Assembly: GCA_942486035.1 (NCBI GenBank)
Contig: CALNXK010000315.1
Coordinates: 241,001-305,000 of the forward strand
DNA from: Porites lobata
Lineage: Eukaryota; Cnidaria; Anthozoa; Scleractinia; Poritidae
Length of the DNA stretch: 64,000 nucleotides
Direction: 5' to 3'
Shown: positions 61,501 to 64,000 of the stretch, one piece after another
How the letters are laid out: every line of letters begins with the position of its first letter
Position numbering within the stretch: position 1 is the stretch's first letter
The notes under the pieces: generated by a model
What the model was told of the DNA's origin: nothing
The model's input: only the letters and a program-made list of their open reading frames with translations
The model's database searches: none
Program-made: the position numbers and the translations under genes

Positions 61501-64000
61501 ACCGCTAAAAGCATGAGCAAATTCTTTTATAACATAGCTGACAAAAATGCTTGCTTTTTGATTAACTGCAAAATTCTTGTAATGCACGACACAATAAACA
61601 AACACTTCTTTTGGTTGATTACAAACACGCCACAATCATCTAGTTTGAATGAAAATTCTTTCTGTAAAACTGAGAAGGAAAATTTGCTTCTTTATTCGTT
61701 AACAATCAATGGAAACTAAGCAGAAAGGTGAAATAGTCTTAAAGTTCACCTAAAGTTAAAATACTCACATGGTCGCAAGAAATCGTGGAGTATGGTTTGG
61801 ATTTGCTGAAAAAATGTTTACGTTTTGCTCGGCAAAATCCAGACAACATGCTTTTTAGCGAAGACAACTGTCATCCTTCTTTAAACCTATATTCATTTAC
61901 GAACATTGGCTGGTCATTACGGCTTCTTGAGAAGACCTGGTAGCAGTTGTTTTTGTGAGTAATAAATTTATATCTTGTGTAATTTGTCTAACTATTGCAA
62001 GAGAAATCTTCCTGCTTGAGTCGGATTGTTCGGCGATAACAAAAGTGCAAAAGTTTTCGTTATTGAGCTTACTTTATAATTTAGTAAAGGATAACAAACG
62101 TTAGAAACGGAGGACACTTTATACAAATTGGATATTTTCCAACAAAGACCAATTTCTGGTCTTTTCCCACTTAAATGTCAGCCTTTACAGCAGACTTTTC
62201 AACGAATCATTCAGGCTCTATTATTTGCAAAACATCTTCACCGCTTTTGCTGTTGGTTTGAGTGGCTAGAACAAAGCTAAATTTAAAAAAAATCTAGAAA
62301 GTTCTTCATCATTGCCATCGATTTTTGGGTACTTAGGAAAAGAGACCAAAAACACAGCTCAACACGTCATCATGAAAAAAATCTATATTTACGCACGGGT
62401 GTGCATAAATAAAGAATTTGTTCATGGCAGCTCAATAGGACTTATATAGAGTAAGCACGCGTGCTATGCTATAATCTATCTTTTAAACAACCAGCGCCTG
62501 TTGTGTACAGTAAGCAGTAAGTAGAGTTTAAATAGTGGTAGGCAAGCTGCTGTGCATGTACATGTTGACAAATTAGGAAGTACTAATGGTCTCCTGAATG
62601 AATTGATATTTTACTAAAAGAATTCATCAGCTGGGTTTAATTTAAAAAAATCATACTGAACCAGTACGGTCATAAAACAGAAATAAAGAAACATATGAAA
62701 ACCATGGAGCTAATAAAAGTTAATGAAAGAATCCACCAACTAAGAAAGAAATGTTTGATTGCCCAAACTTTCAACATTAGACGTAACATGAAAAAACGTT
62801 TTAAATAGAGGCAATTCACAAGGTAAACCTTCCCTTCAACATGTACTGCACGTACAGTAGGTGAATCTGTTCAATCTGGAGGGAGTTAGGATGGGTAGGA
62901 AGTGAGTCAGTTGGACAGAGATCAGACTGTGTTGTAGGGTTACGCAAACTTTCCGTTTTCATCGAAATGTTTTGGCTGCCCTGATTGCTCTTGAATAATA
63001 ACAAAGCTGTTTCTTTTAAAAATGTTAGCTCACTAGCGGAGGCTTGATACGAAGCCGGAAGTGAAGCCGGAAGTAAAGCACATTTACTCCTCATCTCGGT
63101 TAATGCTGGTTAATGTTATATATTCAGTTACTATAAAGAAGAGTTTAAAAGCATTTTAGGTGGAAATAACTTTTCTTGGACTTCTTTACAAGTTAACGCA
63201 GCATCAAGCCTTCGTTAGCTAGCTATTTCTGAAAAAAGAAGGCCAAGGAGTCAGTCCTGACATTTAATACCCGGAAGATTTATAGTAAGAGGATACCTTA
63301 AGGAACAAAAAAGGTGATTCTTACCCTACTACAGCTCTAAGATCAGCTTTTCGTATCTCTCTTTCGATGTTCTTCCTGTAATATTTCCTTTAACCTGACT
63401 CGACCTAGAAACAACACCGCCCGAATCAGACCGACACCGCCATCAATATCAATGAGCTAGCCTTAAGAATCATCTCTATGTATGCCACATGAAATGCCCC
63501 GACAGGTTTCCTGCGGGAAGCAGACGCTTTTATCGGCTCTTGTTTCACCCGCCGAGAAGGGAGAGAACTGTCTGAACAATTCACCTTAAGTTCAGTAAAT
63601 CAGTCTTCAGGGCTCTTGGTCTAAAAAGGCTCCAGCGGTTAAAAATATTCCCATTATAATCACCAATGGACCTTGTCACGGTTTTCGGCGCCATCATCGA
63701 GTAGGCGAACGTGTGAGAAATTACAGTGTTTATATGAGAATCTAATGTCGAATAATTCCCACAAAACGGCTGTTCTGAAAAAAAATATAAATTGTAAACT
63801 AAAGCTACAAAGCAAAGGATTGTACTAAAAAAATTTAGGGGTGTACCTGTGCTTAAATTTCTCCAGAGGCTTGCTTTAGATTTTCCATATATTTGTCTGT
63901 AATTTTTCGCGGGACTTTCTCATGTATAGAAAATTTAAAAAGTGCTTCTAGGTCTTCTAGCCCATGTAACGCCCTCAATTTTTTTCAGTAGAATCCTTAG

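Larger units (their letters stand above)
58468..64000. other. Right-hand intergenic region with LINE and foldback elements
   Basis: Apart from the LINE, I see small foldbacks at 61001-61180, 61183-61258 and 61377-61500, and an unrecognised reading frame at 60694-60909. From 61.5 to 64 kb the sequence is AT-rich with only short frames. No exon chain could be supported. Confidence 0.55.

Overview
The window is animal nuclear DNA and looks like an anthozoan cnidarian, most likely a stony coral. It is AT-rich. Genes are split into short exons with GT/AG introns, and spacers and introns are crowded with small foldback (MITE-like) elements. The protein architectures (a CCCH-WWE-ART protein, a ZCWPW1-type CW-PWWP reader, and a GT-B glycosyltransferase joined to a domain of a type I associate with coral immune-like proteins) fit that group. 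I assembled exon chains by hand from splice sites, reading phase and protein continuity. There is no RNA evidence behind them.

All four protein genes lie on the minus strand. (1) 526-16792: the 5' part of a long coiled-coil protein, 16 coding exons, 847 residues so far, running off the left edge. (2) 19226-30282: a complete ZCWPW1-like gene, 14 coding exons, 957 residues, with CW and PWWP domains and a long Lys/Ser-rich C-terminal half. (3) 34774-48447: a PARP12-like gene with five CCCH fingers, WWE region and mono-ART domain, 714 residues with one catalytic cassette. The last three exons occur three times in tandem because of a segmental duplication (33488-44930). (4) 54729-58467: a GT4-like glycosyltransferase fused to a linker and a TRADD-N-like domain, with an apparent one-base frameshift. 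A 5'-truncated LINE lies just upstream of its start codon.

The spacers (16.8-19.2, 30.3-34.8, 48.5-53.9 and 58.5-64 kb) hold no gene I can support. They carry several foldback families. One family has TAGCCTG/CAGGCTA termini and 9-bp target-site duplications, seen in copies with unrelated interiors.

The most unusual item is the PARP12-like locus. One CCCH-WWE head is followed by three intact, phase-compatible ART cassettes, so alternative catalytic tails are possible. A chain of ART domains is also possible, because the stop codon of each ART exon overlaps a strong splice donor in the right phase. PARP12/ZAP-type genes and the GT/TRADD-N-like gene both suggest innate-immune functions, while ZCWPW1 points to meiotic chromatin reading. 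I see no evidence that the neighbours work in one pathway.
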